Below are positions 52,366 to 61,207 of a DNA stretch of 64,000 nt, piece by piece. The notes under the pieces were generated by a model. That model was not told the DNA's origin. It did no database searches and worked only from the letters and a program-made list of their open reading frames with translations. The stretch comes from Lachnocurva sp029100405 (GTDB taxonomy: Bacteria > Bacillota > Clostridia > Lachnospirales > Lachnospiraceae), in assembly GCA_046263755.1 (NCBI GenBank), contig JBJYZC010000007.1:75472-139471 (forward strand). The letters run 5' to 3'. Positions within the stretch are counted from its first letter, which is position 1. The number at the start of each line of letters is the position of its first letter. A program made the position numbers and the translations under genes.

Positions 52366-53038
52366 GCGGCACCTCCATTCTGTAACCGATTCCCCGCACC
52401 GTTTTAATCATACTCCCGGCATCAGAAAGCTTGGTGCGGAGGGTTCCGATATGGACATCGACCGTCCGGGACTCTCCCTGAAAATCTTCATTCCATACAA
52501 TGGTAAGGAGCATTTCTCTGGAAAAGGCCTTGCCCGGATTCGTCATGAAAAGGTGGAGAAGATCATACTCTTTTAAGGTCAGTTCCACTTCCTCCCCATC
52601 TACTCGAACCGTATGCTCAACGGTATTCATTTGAATAGAGCCGATTGTTAAAAGGGATTGATGAGCCGTTGCCTTCTTAGACCGTCTCAGGACTGCTTTG
52701 ACCCTGGAAATCATCTCCATCATGCCAAAAGGCTTAGCCAGGTAATCATCTGCGCCCAGATCCAGCCCGATGACCTTATCATATTCCGTGCCCTTGGCTG
52801 TTGCCATAATAACAGGGATATCCTCTGTCGTTACGAAGGAACGAAGCTTTTTTAAGACTGAGATCCCGTCTTCACCCGGCATCATGATATCCAGAATGAT
52901 AAGTTCCGGTATCGTATCCTTCATGGCTTCCCAAAACTCCTTGGCATTTGCAAAGCCTCTGGCCTGATAGCCAGCCGTTTTCAGGGTATATACCATAAGT
53001 TCTCTGCTGCTGACATCATCCTCCACACAGAATATCAT
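52355..53038 (-). CDS. phoP: PhoP/PhoB-type response regulator
   Basis: 227 residues. Receiver domain with acidic pocket EDD (6-8), phosphoacceptor Asp50 in IILDIMMPGEDG, conserved Thr and Lys (MATAKG, LAKPFG). Winged-helix OmpR-type output domain from about 125 (LTLKEYDLLHLFM, SRTVDVHIGTLRTKL, VRGIGYRME). ATGA overlap with phoU. It should bind the Pho boxes upstream of pstS. Confidence 0.94.
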   Translation of the reverse strand: MIFCVEDDVSSRELMVYTLKTAGYQARGFANAKEFWEAMKDTIPELIILDIMMPGEDGISVLKKLRSFVTTEDIPVIMATAKGTEYDKVIGLDLGADDYLAKPFGMMEMISRVKAVLRRSKKATAHQSLLTIGSIQMNTVEHTVRVDGEEVELTLKEYDLLHLFMTNPGKAFSREMLLTIVWNEDFQGESRTVDVHIGTLRTKLSDAGSMIKTVRGIGYRMEVPRES

Positions 53039-53721
53039 TCGTCTGACTCCTTTTTATCTTCTCTTGTTCCCGTGATGGCAAATGTAACCCAGCCTGCAAT
53101 TCGTACTGCGTGATCACCGATCCTCTCCAGATATTTGGCAATCATAAGCAGATCTAAGATACTGGTTCCATAGGCTTTATGCTGACTCGGATCCACCTTC
53201 TCATTCATATTTTGAATTTCCGTAATCAGAGCTTCCCGGACATGATCAAAACACAAATCGACCTTATCATCGGATGCAATCACCCTTCTTGCCAGATTTG
53301 CATCCTGATGGACGAAAGCATCCATGCTCTTCGAGACCATTCCCATCACGTTTTCCGCCATTTCATGCATACCTACATTATCGTCTACCTGACGGATGGT
53401 GTCCATAGTAACAATCTCTGCAATATCTGCTGCCTGAACACCAATTCTTCTCATATCGGTAATCATTTTCAATGCCGAAGAGATTCTCCGAAGATCCCTG
53501 GCAACCGGTTGCTGACGAAGAAGGAGGCGGAGACACAGATTCTCGATCTTACGATCCTCTTCATTGATCTGCTCCACCAGGTCCGGCACTTCCTTCGCCA
53601 TCATAAGATCATGCTGAAGAAGAGATACACAAGCCTTTCGGATCGCATATTCACACATCATACCCAGTTTTGTCAGCTCCTGATTCATTTCCTCAAGCTG
53701 CTCGTCGAAAACAGAACGCAT
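53035..53721 (-). CDS. phoU: Phosphate uptake regulator PhoU
   Basis: 228 residues with the two three-helix repeats of PhoU. Metal-binding repeats are INEEDRKIENLCLRLLLRQQ and the later ASDDKVDLCFDHVREALI; AKYLERIGDHAVRIA ends the second. It damps PhoR and Pst activity. Its ATG overlaps the pstB stop by one base (TAATG). Confidence 0.95.
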   Translation of the reverse strand: MRSVFDEQLEEMNQELTKLGMMCEYAIRKACVSLLQHDLMMAKEVPDLVEQINEEDRKIENLCLRLLLRQQPVARDLRRISSALKMITDMRRIGVQAADIAEIVTMDTIRQVDDNVGMHEMAENVMGMVSKSMDAFVHQDANLARRVIASDDKVDLCFDHVREALITEIQNMNEKVDPSQHKAYGTSILDLLMIAKYLERIGDHAVRIAGWVTFAITGTREDKKESDE

Positions 53722-54476
53722 TAGCCAAACCTCCCTGTAATGTAATCTTCGGTTCTCTTATCCTTGGGCATCGAGAAGATGGTCTCACTCTTTCCGAATT
53801 CCACCATTTCACCCAGAAGAAAGAATGCACAGTAGTCTGAAATACGGACCGCCTGCTGCATATTATGGGTTACCATAATGACCGTATACTTCTTTTTCAG
53901 TTCCAGACAGAGTTCCTCGATCTTTCCGGTAGAAATCGGATCCAGGGCTGAGGTCGATTCATCCATCAGAAGAATATCCGGTTCTACAGCCAAAGCCCTT
54001 GCAATACAGAGTCTCTGCTGCTGACCACCTGACATGCCGAGAGCGCTTGTTTTCAGCCGATCCTTCACTTCATCCCAGATGGCAGCCCCGCGAAGGGACT
54101 TCTCTACGATCTCATCCAGCTTGATCTTCGAATGAATGCCGTGGATCCTCGGACCATAGGCGATATTATCGTAAATACTCATAGGAAATGGATTGGCTTT
54201 CTGGAAAACCATGCCAATGCGCTTCCGAAGGAGCGTCACATCCACTGCTTTATCATAGATATTCTGTCCTTCATACTTAACCTCTCCGGTGATTTTCACA
54301 TGATCCACCAGATCATTCATCCGATTCAAGGTCTTAAGGAAGGTCGACTTTCCGCATCCGGAAGGTCCAATTAAGGCAGTGATCTGCTTCTCCGGGATCT
54401 GGATCGATACATCCTTCAATGCATGGTGATCGCCGTACCAGAGATTCAATTTGTTTGCTTCAATTGCATACTTCAT
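53721..54476 (-). CDS. pstB: Phosphate ABC transporter ATPase PstB
   Basis: 251 residues. Walker A GPSGCGKSTFLKTLNRMND (about 33-51), VFQKANPFPMSIYDNI, signature MSGGQQQRLCIARALA, and Walker B ILLMDESTSALDP. The PstB-specific NPFPMSIYDN segment makes assignment firm. Walker B has Ser where most ATPases have Pro (DEST for DEPT), seen in some PstB proteins. Confidence 0.96.
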   Translation of the reverse strand: MKYAIEANKLNLWYGDHHALKDVSIQIPEKQITALIGPSGCGKSTFLKTLNRMNDLVDHVKITGEVKYEGQNIYDKAVDVTLLRKRIGMVFQKANPFPMSIYDNIAYGPRIHGIHSKIKLDEIVEKSLRGAAIWDEVKDRLKTSALGMSGGQQQRLCIARALAVEPDILLMDESTSALDPISTGKIEELCLELKKKYTVIMVTHNMQQAVRISDYCAFFLLGEMVEFGKSETIFSMPKDKRTEDYITGRFG

Positions 54477-54548
54477 AATTCTTTCCTTGCTATTCGTGCC
54501 TTTCTTTCCTGCATACCGATTTGGTCTATATTTCCGCCGGAATTCGAA

Positions 54549-55448
54549 TCACTTTCGAAGTTTCTTTCCGGCAAAATCCGCCAGGAAGTTGATAAACAGT
54601 GTCAAAAGGATCAGGATCACTGCGATGGCAAAGGCGACATCTGTCTTACCCCGTTCACTGGCGTAGACATAGAGTGCAACCGTAAGGGTTGCGGATGAGG
54701 AGGTTAAGGCCCGGAAAAATCCATTCAGAACCAGTCCGAAGCCGGCGGTAAAGAGAAGGGCTGCCGACTCACCGACAATTCTTCCGATGGCCAGGATGCA
54801 GCCGGTCACGATTCCGTCGATGGAATTGGGAAGAACCACAGTCCTTATCATGTACCACTTGCCTGCGCCGAGTGCCAGAGACCCTTCCCGATAGCTTGCG
54901 GGAACCGTCTTCAGGCTCTCCTGTGTGGTTCGGATAATGGTCGGGAGAACCATCATCACCAGAGTCAGACCTCCGGCCAGAATACCTTGCTGCAATCCCA
55001 TGAGCTGGGTGAAAAGCAGCATACCGACCAGACCGAAAATAATGGATGGAATTCCGGTCAGGATCTCGGTTGCGAATTCGATCAGAGAAACCAGCTTTCG
55101 GTTCTTCGCATATTCCGTGAGATAGATGGCAGCTCCGACACCGATGGGAAGGACAATGACCATGGCTACGACAATGATATAGATGGTGTTTAAAATATTC
55201 GGAAGAATACCAATCGTGCCTTTGAGATAGCTGGTCTGCGATTTCAGCAGTTTCCAGGTCAGATGCGGTATGCCCCGATAAAAAATGTAACCCAGAAGAA
55301 AGAACAGGAGTGCCACGGTAATAAAGGAACACAGATAGAGAAGCCCTCGAATGGTCTGATTCCAGATTTTCCGGCTGACCCTTTTCCCATAATCTCTGGT
55401 AATGGAATTCATACAGCTGCCTGTATCGATTGTTTCAACTTTTGTCAT
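54549..55448 (-). CDS. pstA: Phosphate ABC transporter permease PstA
   Basis: 299 residues, six membrane segments. PstA pattern: IGVGAAIYLTEYAKNRK (about 102-118), EILTGIPSIIFGLVGMLLF, the EAA-loop ASYREGSLALGAGKWYMI, and RIVGESAALLFTAGF. Pairs with PstC. Confidence 0.95.
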   Translation of the reverse strand: MTKVETIDTGSCMNSITRDYGKRVSRKIWNQTIRGLLYLCSFITVALLFFLLGYIFYRGIPHLTWKLLKSQTSYLKGTIGILPNILNTIYIIVVAMVIVLPIGVGAAIYLTEYAKNRKLVSLIEFATEILTGIPSIIFGLVGMLLFTQLMGLQQGILAGGLTLVMMVLPTIIRTTQESLKTVPASYREGSLALGAGKWYMIRTVVLPNSIDGIVTGCILAIGRIVGESAALLFTAGFGLVLNGFFRALTSSSATLTVALYVYASERGKTDVAFAIAVILILLTLFINFLADFAGKKLRK

Positions 55449-55512
55449 GTCAAGCTCCTTCCTCTATTTCGAAAAAGCCTCTTGTATCTTCTATCACGAA
55501 TGTCCCGAATGA

Positions 55513-56400
55513 TCATTCTGTATCCTCCCTGCCTCGGATCAGAAGATTTAAAATTGCATTAATCAGCATAATAAATAAGAAGAGGACCAATCCGATAGAG
55601 AACAGTGCGTTTCGCTGAAGGGAACCATAGGAAGCATAGGACATCTCCGATGCAATCGCGGTTGTCATGAATCGAACGGATTTTAAGAGACCCGGCATAT
55701 TCGCAACATTTCCGGAAACCATGATGATGGCCATGGCCTCTCCGATGGCACGACCGACTCCCATCACAATGGATGCTGCAATACCGCTTCTTGCGGCATG
55801 AACGGAAACCTTCATATAGGTTTCTGTTTCCGTAGCTCCGAGTGCCAGAGATGCATCTTCATATTCCTTCGGAACTGCATTCAAAGCTGTCACTGACACA
55901 TTAATGATGGAGGGTAGGATCATAATGGCCAGTACAATAATAGCTGCAAGGAGGGTTGCGCCGGACGACAGCTTGAATGCTTTCTGAATCAGAGGAACCA
56001 GAACAATCATGCCAACCAGACCATAGACAACGGAAGGGATACCGGCAAGGAGCTGAACTGCCGTCTGAATGACCTTGGCCGGTCCGCTCGGTGCAATCTT
56101 CGACAGATAGATTGCCGTCATAAGTCCAACCGGAACACCAATGATTACAGCTCCGGCTGTTCCATAAACCGAGGTCAGAATAAAGGGCAGGATTCCGAAC
56201 TGGGGATTGACCTTGGCGGTGGACTTCCAGACCTTACCAAAAAGGAATTTGACCAGACCAATCTCACGAATGGCCGGAATTCCGGAAATAATCAGATATA
56301 CTGAGATCGCCAAAACAAATGTGACGGCACAGAGTCCGCAAATCAGGAAAATGATCTGGGGAATCCTCTCCAATATTTTTTTGTTGTCTTTCCTTGTCAT
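55513..56400 (-). CDS. pstC: Phosphate ABC transporter permease PstC
   Basis: 295 residues, six membrane segments. VGLMTAIYLSKIAPSG, QLLAGIPSVVYGLVGMIVLV, the coupling loop EYEDASLALGATETETYMKV and RAIGEAMAIIMVSGN are typical. Gap of 64 bases to pstA, 98 to pstS. Confidence 0.95.
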   Translation of the reverse strand: MTRKDNKKILERIPQIIFLICGLCAVTFVLAISVYLIISGIPAIREIGLVKFLFGKVWKSTAKVNPQFGILPFILTSVYGTAGAVIIGVPVGLMTAIYLSKIAPSGPAKVIQTAVQLLAGIPSVVYGLVGMIVLVPLIQKAFKLSSGATLLAAIIVLAIMILPSIINVSVTALNAVPKEYEDASLALGATETETYMKVSVHAARSGIAASIVMGVGRAIGEAMAIIMVSGNVANMPGLLKSVRFMTTAIASEMSYASYGSLQRNALFSIGLVLFLFIMLINAILNLLIRGREDTE

Positions 56401-56498
56401 AGTTCTTCCATTCTTTTTACTTAAAGCATTCCTTATAGAAATAGACGAGGAAATGGTCTACATTTCACCCGTCCATCTCGAAGTCATATGTCTCTTTC

Positions 56499-57407
56499 TT
56501 ACTTTGCAGTCGGAACAGCACCGGCCTTAGTGATCAGCTTTTCTACGTCCTTGGACTTTGCGAAATCGAAGAAAGCCTGAGCGGTATCGGAAAGCTTGGT
56601 ATCTTTCTTTGTGATCAGGTTGAAATCACGCTGTACCTTGTAGCTTCCGTCCTTGATGTTCTTCTCATTACACTCTACACCGCCAACGGTCAGAACCTTG
56701 ACATCCTTGTTGTTCTCAACAGCAGAGAAGGAGGCATAACCAATCGCACTCTTACTGTTCTTAACAGCTTCAATGACTGCACCGGTTGAAGTCAATTCCT
56801 GAGAATACTTGCACTTGTCGGCAGTCTGGGTTACAGTCTCAAAACCATCTCTGGTACCTGAGCCTGCTTCACGGCCGATGGCTGCGATCTCACCGGCTTC
56901 GCCGCCAACCTTTGACCAGTCCGTTGCCTGACCGGTATAGATCTGCGCAATCTGATCCAGGGAGATATCCTTCATCGGATTATCCTTATTTACGATGATT
57001 GCGATACCGTCCAGAGCAATGGTCGTCTGCTCGAGTCCCTTGGACTTCTCCTCGTCCTTCAGATCTCTGGAAGCCAGGCCGATATCGCAAGATCCGTTGG
57101 AAACTGCCTCAATGCCGGAACCGGAACCGGTCGCATCATAGGTGACCTTTACATTGGGATATTCCTGCATGAAGGACTCCGACAGGGCTCCGATGACTTC
57201 TTCCATCGAAGTGGAACCGTTGGTGGAGACATTACCGGATAAGTTCTTGGCTTCTGTCTTCGCAGCCGAACCGGTGTCCGAGCTGCCTTTATTCGTATCA
57301 GCAGCTTTTGAGCTTCCGCATCCTGCCAGAAGAGATGCTGCCATAAGTGCGGTCAATCCGATCACTGCAGAACGTTTGCCAACAGACTTGAAACTACATG
57401 TTTTCAT
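56499..57407 (-). CDS. pstS: Phosphate-binding lipoprotein PstS
   Basis: 302 residues with a lipoprotein signal (LLAGC, Cys at about 29). Phosphate-site loops: VSTNGSTSMEEVIGALSESF (about 59-78), DATGSGSGIEAVSNGSCDIG and REAGSGTRDGF. Extracytoplasmic; delivers phosphate to PstCAB. GGAGGAAAG precedes the ATG. Being first in the operon and highly expressed is usual. Confidence 0.95.
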   Translation of the reverse strand: MKTCSFKSVGKRSAVIGLTALMAASLLAGCGSSKAADTNKGSSDTGSAAKTEAKNLSGNVSTNGSTSMEEVIGALSESFMQEYPNVKVTYDATGSGSGIEAVSNGSCDIGLASRDLKDEEKSKGLEQTTIALDGIAIIVNKDNPMKDISLDQIAQIYTGQATDWSKVGGEAGEIAAIGREAGSGTRDGFETVTQTADKCKYSQELTSTGAVIEAVKNSKSAIGYASFSAVENNKDVKVLTVGGVECNEKNIKDGSYKVQRDFNLITKKDTKLSDTAQAFFDFAKSKDVEKLITKAGAVPTAK

Positions 57408-57432
57408 TTCTTTCCTCCTCGTAATTCAAACG

Positions 57433-57467
57433 AAAAACACCTGTAAGTTTCTTACGCTTACAGGTGT
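57433..57467 (-). terminator. Terminator-like hairpin in the pstS leader
   Basis: Perfect 11-bp stem ACACCTGTAAG/CTTACAGGTGT, 9-base loop, then TTTTT on the minus strand. It sits about 20 bases after the predicted start and 26 bases before the pstS ATG. Confidence 0.75.
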
Positions 57468-57493
57468 TATCTTAAAGAATGAATGTGAAGTCT

Positions 57494-57523
57494 ATTATCG
57501 GTTGTTTGTAAAGTTTATGTAAA
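57494..57523 (-). promoter_or_regulatory. Pho boxes and -10 of the pst-pho operon
   Basis: On the minus strand TTTACATAAACTTTACA gives two TTTACA boxes (57523-57518, 57512-57507) with 11-bp period, matching PhoP-binding repeats in Firmicutes (TT(A/C/T)A(C/T)A). GATAAT (57499-57494) is the -10 and there is no -35, as expected for a PhoP-activated promoter. Confidence 0.75.
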
Positions 57524-57591
57524 ATCATAAACCGGCGACGGAATGAGACGGAAATCCGAACGATAGATAAGAGATCGTCCATTCCAACAAT

Positions 57592-58098
57592 CTACATATC
57601 TTCCGGCTTCCACTTATGGTTATGAAGCTGCCCCTTCATGGTAAGCCCCGAAAAATCATGCTGGCGCAGGGCTTCATACAGCACAATGGCAACTGAGTTG
57701 GACAGATTCAAGGATCGCTCTTCGCCGGCCATGGGGATCCGCACACACCTTTTGGGATGCTGCATCAAAATCTCCTCCGGGATCCCTCCGCTTTCTCTCC
57801 CGAATACGATATAGGCGCCTTCCGGATACTTCACATCGGAATATACATGACGACCTTTTGTCGTTGCGAAATATAGATCAGCTCCGGGATTTTTCGTAAG
57901 GAAATCATCCCAGTCATCGTAGTAACTGACATCCAGCCTTGGCCAATAATCCAGGCCGGACCGTTTCAGCATCTTATCATTGATAATGAATCCAAACGGA
58001 CGGATCAGATGCAGGCGGCAGTCGGTTGCGACGCAGGTACGCCCTATATTTCCTGTATTTGCCGGAATCTCCGGTTCGAGTAAGACAATATTAAACAT
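57592..58098 (-). CDS. trmL: tRNA (cytidine(34)-2'-O)-methyltransferase TrmL
   Basis: 168 residues from ATG 58098. SPOUT methyltransferase: MFNIVLLEPEIPANTGNIGR (1-20), VFGRESGGIPEEI (about 93-105) and MAGEERSLNLSNSVAIVLYE read as RSLNLSNSVAIVLYEALRQ form the knot. Short length, lacking extra RNA-binding domains, is typical of TrmL. An ATG at 58146 gives 16 extra basic residues unlike the family. Confidence 0.93.
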   Translation of the reverse strand: MFNIVLLEPEIPANTGNIGRTCVATDCRLHLIRPFGFIINDKMLKRSGLDYWPRLDVSYYDDWDDFLTKNPGADLYFATTKGRHVYSDVKYPEGAYIVFGRESGGIPEEILMQHPKRCVRIPMAGEERSLNLSNSVAIVLYEALRQHDFSGLTMKGQLHNHKWKPEDM

Positions 58099-58271
58099 TT
58101 CATGGAATCTCTCTTTACTTCGTATCTTCTTTTCGTATCTTATCATTTGAATGATTACCGTGTCAAAAGTACCCTTTGCTTTGTCAGCGAAATGGGACTT
58201 CTCTGTTTTACGAACTTGCCTTTCATGATAAAATATCTCTCGTATCCTAAAATTTATCGAGTATATATTTC

Positions 58272-60080
58272 ATGAAACAGAATCGATTTTCTACCAACAA
58301 ATTTTCCAAAAAGATCCGGCATTTGTTCCAGCAGCACATCTTGCCGGTCCTACTGATCATTTTATCCCTGCTTCTTTTTCTTCGTCCCTGGATCATCTCT
58401 CCCGTCATTGCAGCTTACGGCGGTGTCTTCCAGGATGCCACGGAATTGACCGGAAGTATATCCAAACTGATCTACAGGAACACCGGCGTCAACCTGCCTG
58501 TTGCAGACAAGGCTCTGGACGAGATCTCGGACGGTGCCTTCGGCCCTAAGGAAATTTTCACCAGTGCAGGGGATCTTCGAAAGACCCTGCTTCGTTTAAG
58601 CGGAGATAAGGATGCGCTGAAACTGTCCGATCTTATGGATGACAGGGATATCAACCGGATCTTACTTGTCCTTCTGGCTCTGGAGATCCTGGTCCTCGTG
58701 GTCTTTTTCCTGGCTCTTCTACAGATTGGTCTCTATTTCATCCGGGGAGAGAAGACCTCGATTCCGGTCTACTTTATCGGAAATGCAGTCCTGTCGGCCG
58801 TCTTCATCGCCGCCGAGGTCCTGCTCTTTCGTAATTTCCCGGTCTTAAAGTTCCATCTGACCGGCTGGCTTTTCATCAGTCTGGCCCTGTCCCTGCCCTA
58901 CCGTTTCTGGATCTTTGCAGGAAGGAAAGTCCGGCTTTTGGCTGTGATCCTGAAAAACAGAAAGCGGAAAACACCTCCGGCGGTCCGACGGAAACGTCTG
59001 CTTCGCTTCGGATCGATTTTCCTCGTCATCCTTCTAATCCTCGGTTTGGAATACTATTTTGCCTATGTCTATCCCAAATATCACGAACCGGTGACAGACG
59101 AGGATTCCACCAGTACCGATCCCCTTTACAGCGACGAACAGATCAAGAAGATCCTGCGAAATTATGGTTTTACGGACGAAGTCATGCTGAAACATATTCT
59201 TCGTTCCAGCTATGTCATTCCGGGCCTGAAGACGACGGAAACGCTTTCGAACAATAAGAATCCGGACATCTGCACTTCCATGACGCCCCAGGGTGTCACG
59301 CCGGCAGGCGAATACCTTCTGATCTCCGCTTATTGCGGCTCCGGAAAGCATAACAGCGTGGTCTATGTTTTAAATAAGGCCTATCATACCTATGTGAAAA
59401 CGATCGTTCTCCCAAACAGGCCTCATGTCGGTGGCATCACCTACGATCCCATACACCGCAATATCTGGATCTGCGATTATATGAGGAAAACGAAAACGGC
59501 CTATGTCAGCGCCTTTTCCATGGATCAGCTGGAAAAATATTCCCTGAATGACAAGGCGGAGCCCATCGCTTTCCGCTACTCCATGCCCATCTATTCCATG
59601 AAACGGACTTCCTTCCTCGACTATCATGACGGCAAGCTTTATATCGGAAATTTCAAGGCCGGAGGCGACAGTGTATCGACTGTCCAGACCTTTGCCATTG
59701 ATGAAATGTCCGGTGACATCCGTTCCGATTCCAATGATGTCTCAAAGGTCTTGAAATTGAACAAGAAGATCATTGTTCCCTCCGGCATCACACTGATCAA
59801 TGGAGGTATCCAGGGATTTACGGTCAATAATAAAGTAACGGCTCTCTCCCAGTCCTTCGGACCGGTCGACAGCCGTCTCATGGAATTTGAAAATTATGGA
59901 ACTTTCATGGACTATATCCGTCTGTCCAGCGTCCCGGACCGAAGCTATACCCTGCCGCCCATGCTGGAGCAGATCACAGCCGACCAGGGGAAACTCTACC
60001 TGTGCTTTGAATCCGCAGCCTATGCCTACCGGAGCCGGTGGAATCCGAAAATCGACCGGATCCTGGTGCTGGACCTCTGA
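58272..60080 (+). CDS. Membrane protein with large extracytoplasmic domain, unknown function
   Basis: 602 residues. Five hydrophobic segments: about 18-38, 121-150, 160-180, 190-216 and 240-262. Residues about 265-602 should be outside; strands such as YLLISAYCGSGKHNSVVYVL, VGGITYDPIHRNIWICDY and GKLYIGNF recur and resemble a beta-propeller. No enzyme motif recognised. A link to cell-surface or wall functions is guesswork. It stands alone between trmL and the convergent yitT. Confidence 0.7.
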   Translation: MKQNRFSTNKFSKKIRHLFQQHILPVLLIILSLLLFLRPWIISPVIAAYGGVFQDATELTGSISKLIYRNTGVNLPVADKALDEISDGAFGPKEIFTSAGDLRKTLLRLSGDKDALKLSDLMDDRDINRILLVLLALEILVLVVFFLALLQIGLYFIRGEKTSIPVYFIGNAVLSAVFIAAEVLLFRNFPVLKFHLTGWLFISLALSLPYRFWIFAGRKVRLLAVILKNRKRKTPPAVRRKRLLRFGSIFLVILLILGLEYYFAYVYPKYHEPVTDEDSTSTDPLYSDEQIKKILRNYGFTDEVMLKHILRSSYVIPGLKTTETLSNNKNPDICTSMTPQGVTPAGEYLLISAYCGSGKHNSVVYVLNKAYHTYVKTIVLPNRPHVGGITYDPIHRNIWICDYMRKTKTAYVSAFSMDQLEKYSLNDKAEPIAFRYSMPIYSMKRTSFLDYHDGKLYIGNFKAGGDSVSTVQTFAIDEMSGDIRSDSNDVSKVLKLNKKIIVPSGITLINGGIQGFTVNNKVTALSQSFGPVDSRLMEFENYGTFMDYIRLSSVPDRSYTLPPMLEQITADQGKLYLCFESAAYAYRSRWNPKIDRILVLDL

Positions 60081-60092
60081 TCTCTGTTTCGA

Positions 60093-61007
60093 CTAGTCCA
60101 TCTGCTTATAATAGAAGTTTCCGCGCAGTTCTTTCGTCTGAACCGAATTTACAAAGGCATGGGGGTCGATCTTATAGATCTCCTGGATGACCCGGTTACT
60201 TTCCGGTGCATCGATGACGGAATAAACCACCGTCCGGTCGCTGCCCTTGTAACCGCCCTTTCCTTCAATCCTGGTCGAACCATGCCGGCAGACCTCATAG
60301 ATCATCTTACTGACCTCATCCGGATAATCCGTGACGATGAACATTGTGACCTTCTGATAGTTCCGATAGAGAAGATGCAAAACCTGGGTGGAGAAATACT
60401 GGAAAACGATCGAATACAGTGCCTTGTCCCATCCGAAATTCAATCCGGCAATCGCCAGAATACAGACATTCATGCCAAGGATGATATTGAAAGCATCTTT
60501 TCCGGTTTTCTTCGAAATGTAGATCGAGATGAAATCGGTTCCTCCGCTGGTCGCCCCGACCATCAGACACAAGCTGATGGCCAGGCCATTGATCATACCG
60601 CCGAAAATGGCAATCAAAAGAGGATCATAGGTGATGGCATGGGCCGGAATCAGATCCACCAGAAGAGAGTTCGCCACGATCATGACAAGAGAGAAGCCCG
60701 TGAACTTTTTTCCGATGAAACGGAAACCGATATAGACCGGGATTGCATTTAAAATAATATTGACCGGAGCATAAGGAAGGCTGATCCCGGCAAATTTCTT
60801 CAAAAGGCGGATAATTAAAAGTGACAGGCCGGTTGCTCCGCCGGGGTATAGATTTCCCGCCCGGACAAAGGTTCGTATATTGAAGGCCATTAAGAGGGCT
60901 CCTAAGAGGACAAAAACCAGCCGCCCAAAATCCTTACGAATGGTCCCCCGCTCTCCGGGATCCTTCTTGTCCAGTTCCATAATATGATCGGTTACACGCA
61001 TGCTCAC
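60093..61007 (-). CDS. YitT family membrane protein
   Basis: 304 residues. N-terminal membrane region (about 25-185, five or six segments; NLYPGGATGLSLLIIRLL, GATSGGTDFISIYISKKTGK) followed by a soluble DUF2179 domain ending YKIDPHAFVNSVQTKELRG. Function of the family is not firmly known. GAGGATAG upstream of the ATG. Confidence 0.9.
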   Translation of the reverse strand: MSMRVTDHIMELDKKDPGERGTIRKDFGRLVFVLLGALLMAFNIRTFVRAGNLYPGGATGLSLLIIRLLKKFAGISLPYAPVNIILNAIPVYIGFRFIGKKFTGFSLVMIVANSLLVDLIPAHAITYDPLLIAIFGGMINGLAISLCLMVGATSGGTDFISIYISKKTGKDAFNIILGMNVCILAIAGLNFGWDKALYSIVFQYFSTQVLHLLYRNYQKVTMFIVTDYPDEVSKMIYEVCRHGSTRIEGKGGYKGSDRTVVYSVIDAPESNRVIQEIYKIDPHAFVNSVQTKELRGNFYYKQMD

Positions 61008-61207
61008 TATCCTCGAACTTTTCTGTTTCCAAGACTAAATTTTCGTTTCCATACATCATTCAATGATTTGGGATTTCTATCGATTCCGACCAGTCGAAAG
61101 CCTCGAAAGGGTCTTCGTCTCATGATTTCTCTTTGGTTCGAAATCGTCTTGTGGTATCATCATTGTAGCATATCCGATTTGAATTACTAGCAGAAAGGAG
61201 CCTTGTC

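Noticed and set aside
54769..55332. 187-codon minus-strand frame inside pstA
   Set aside because: Out-of-frame reading of a clear PstA gene, low-complexity His/Arg-rich product.
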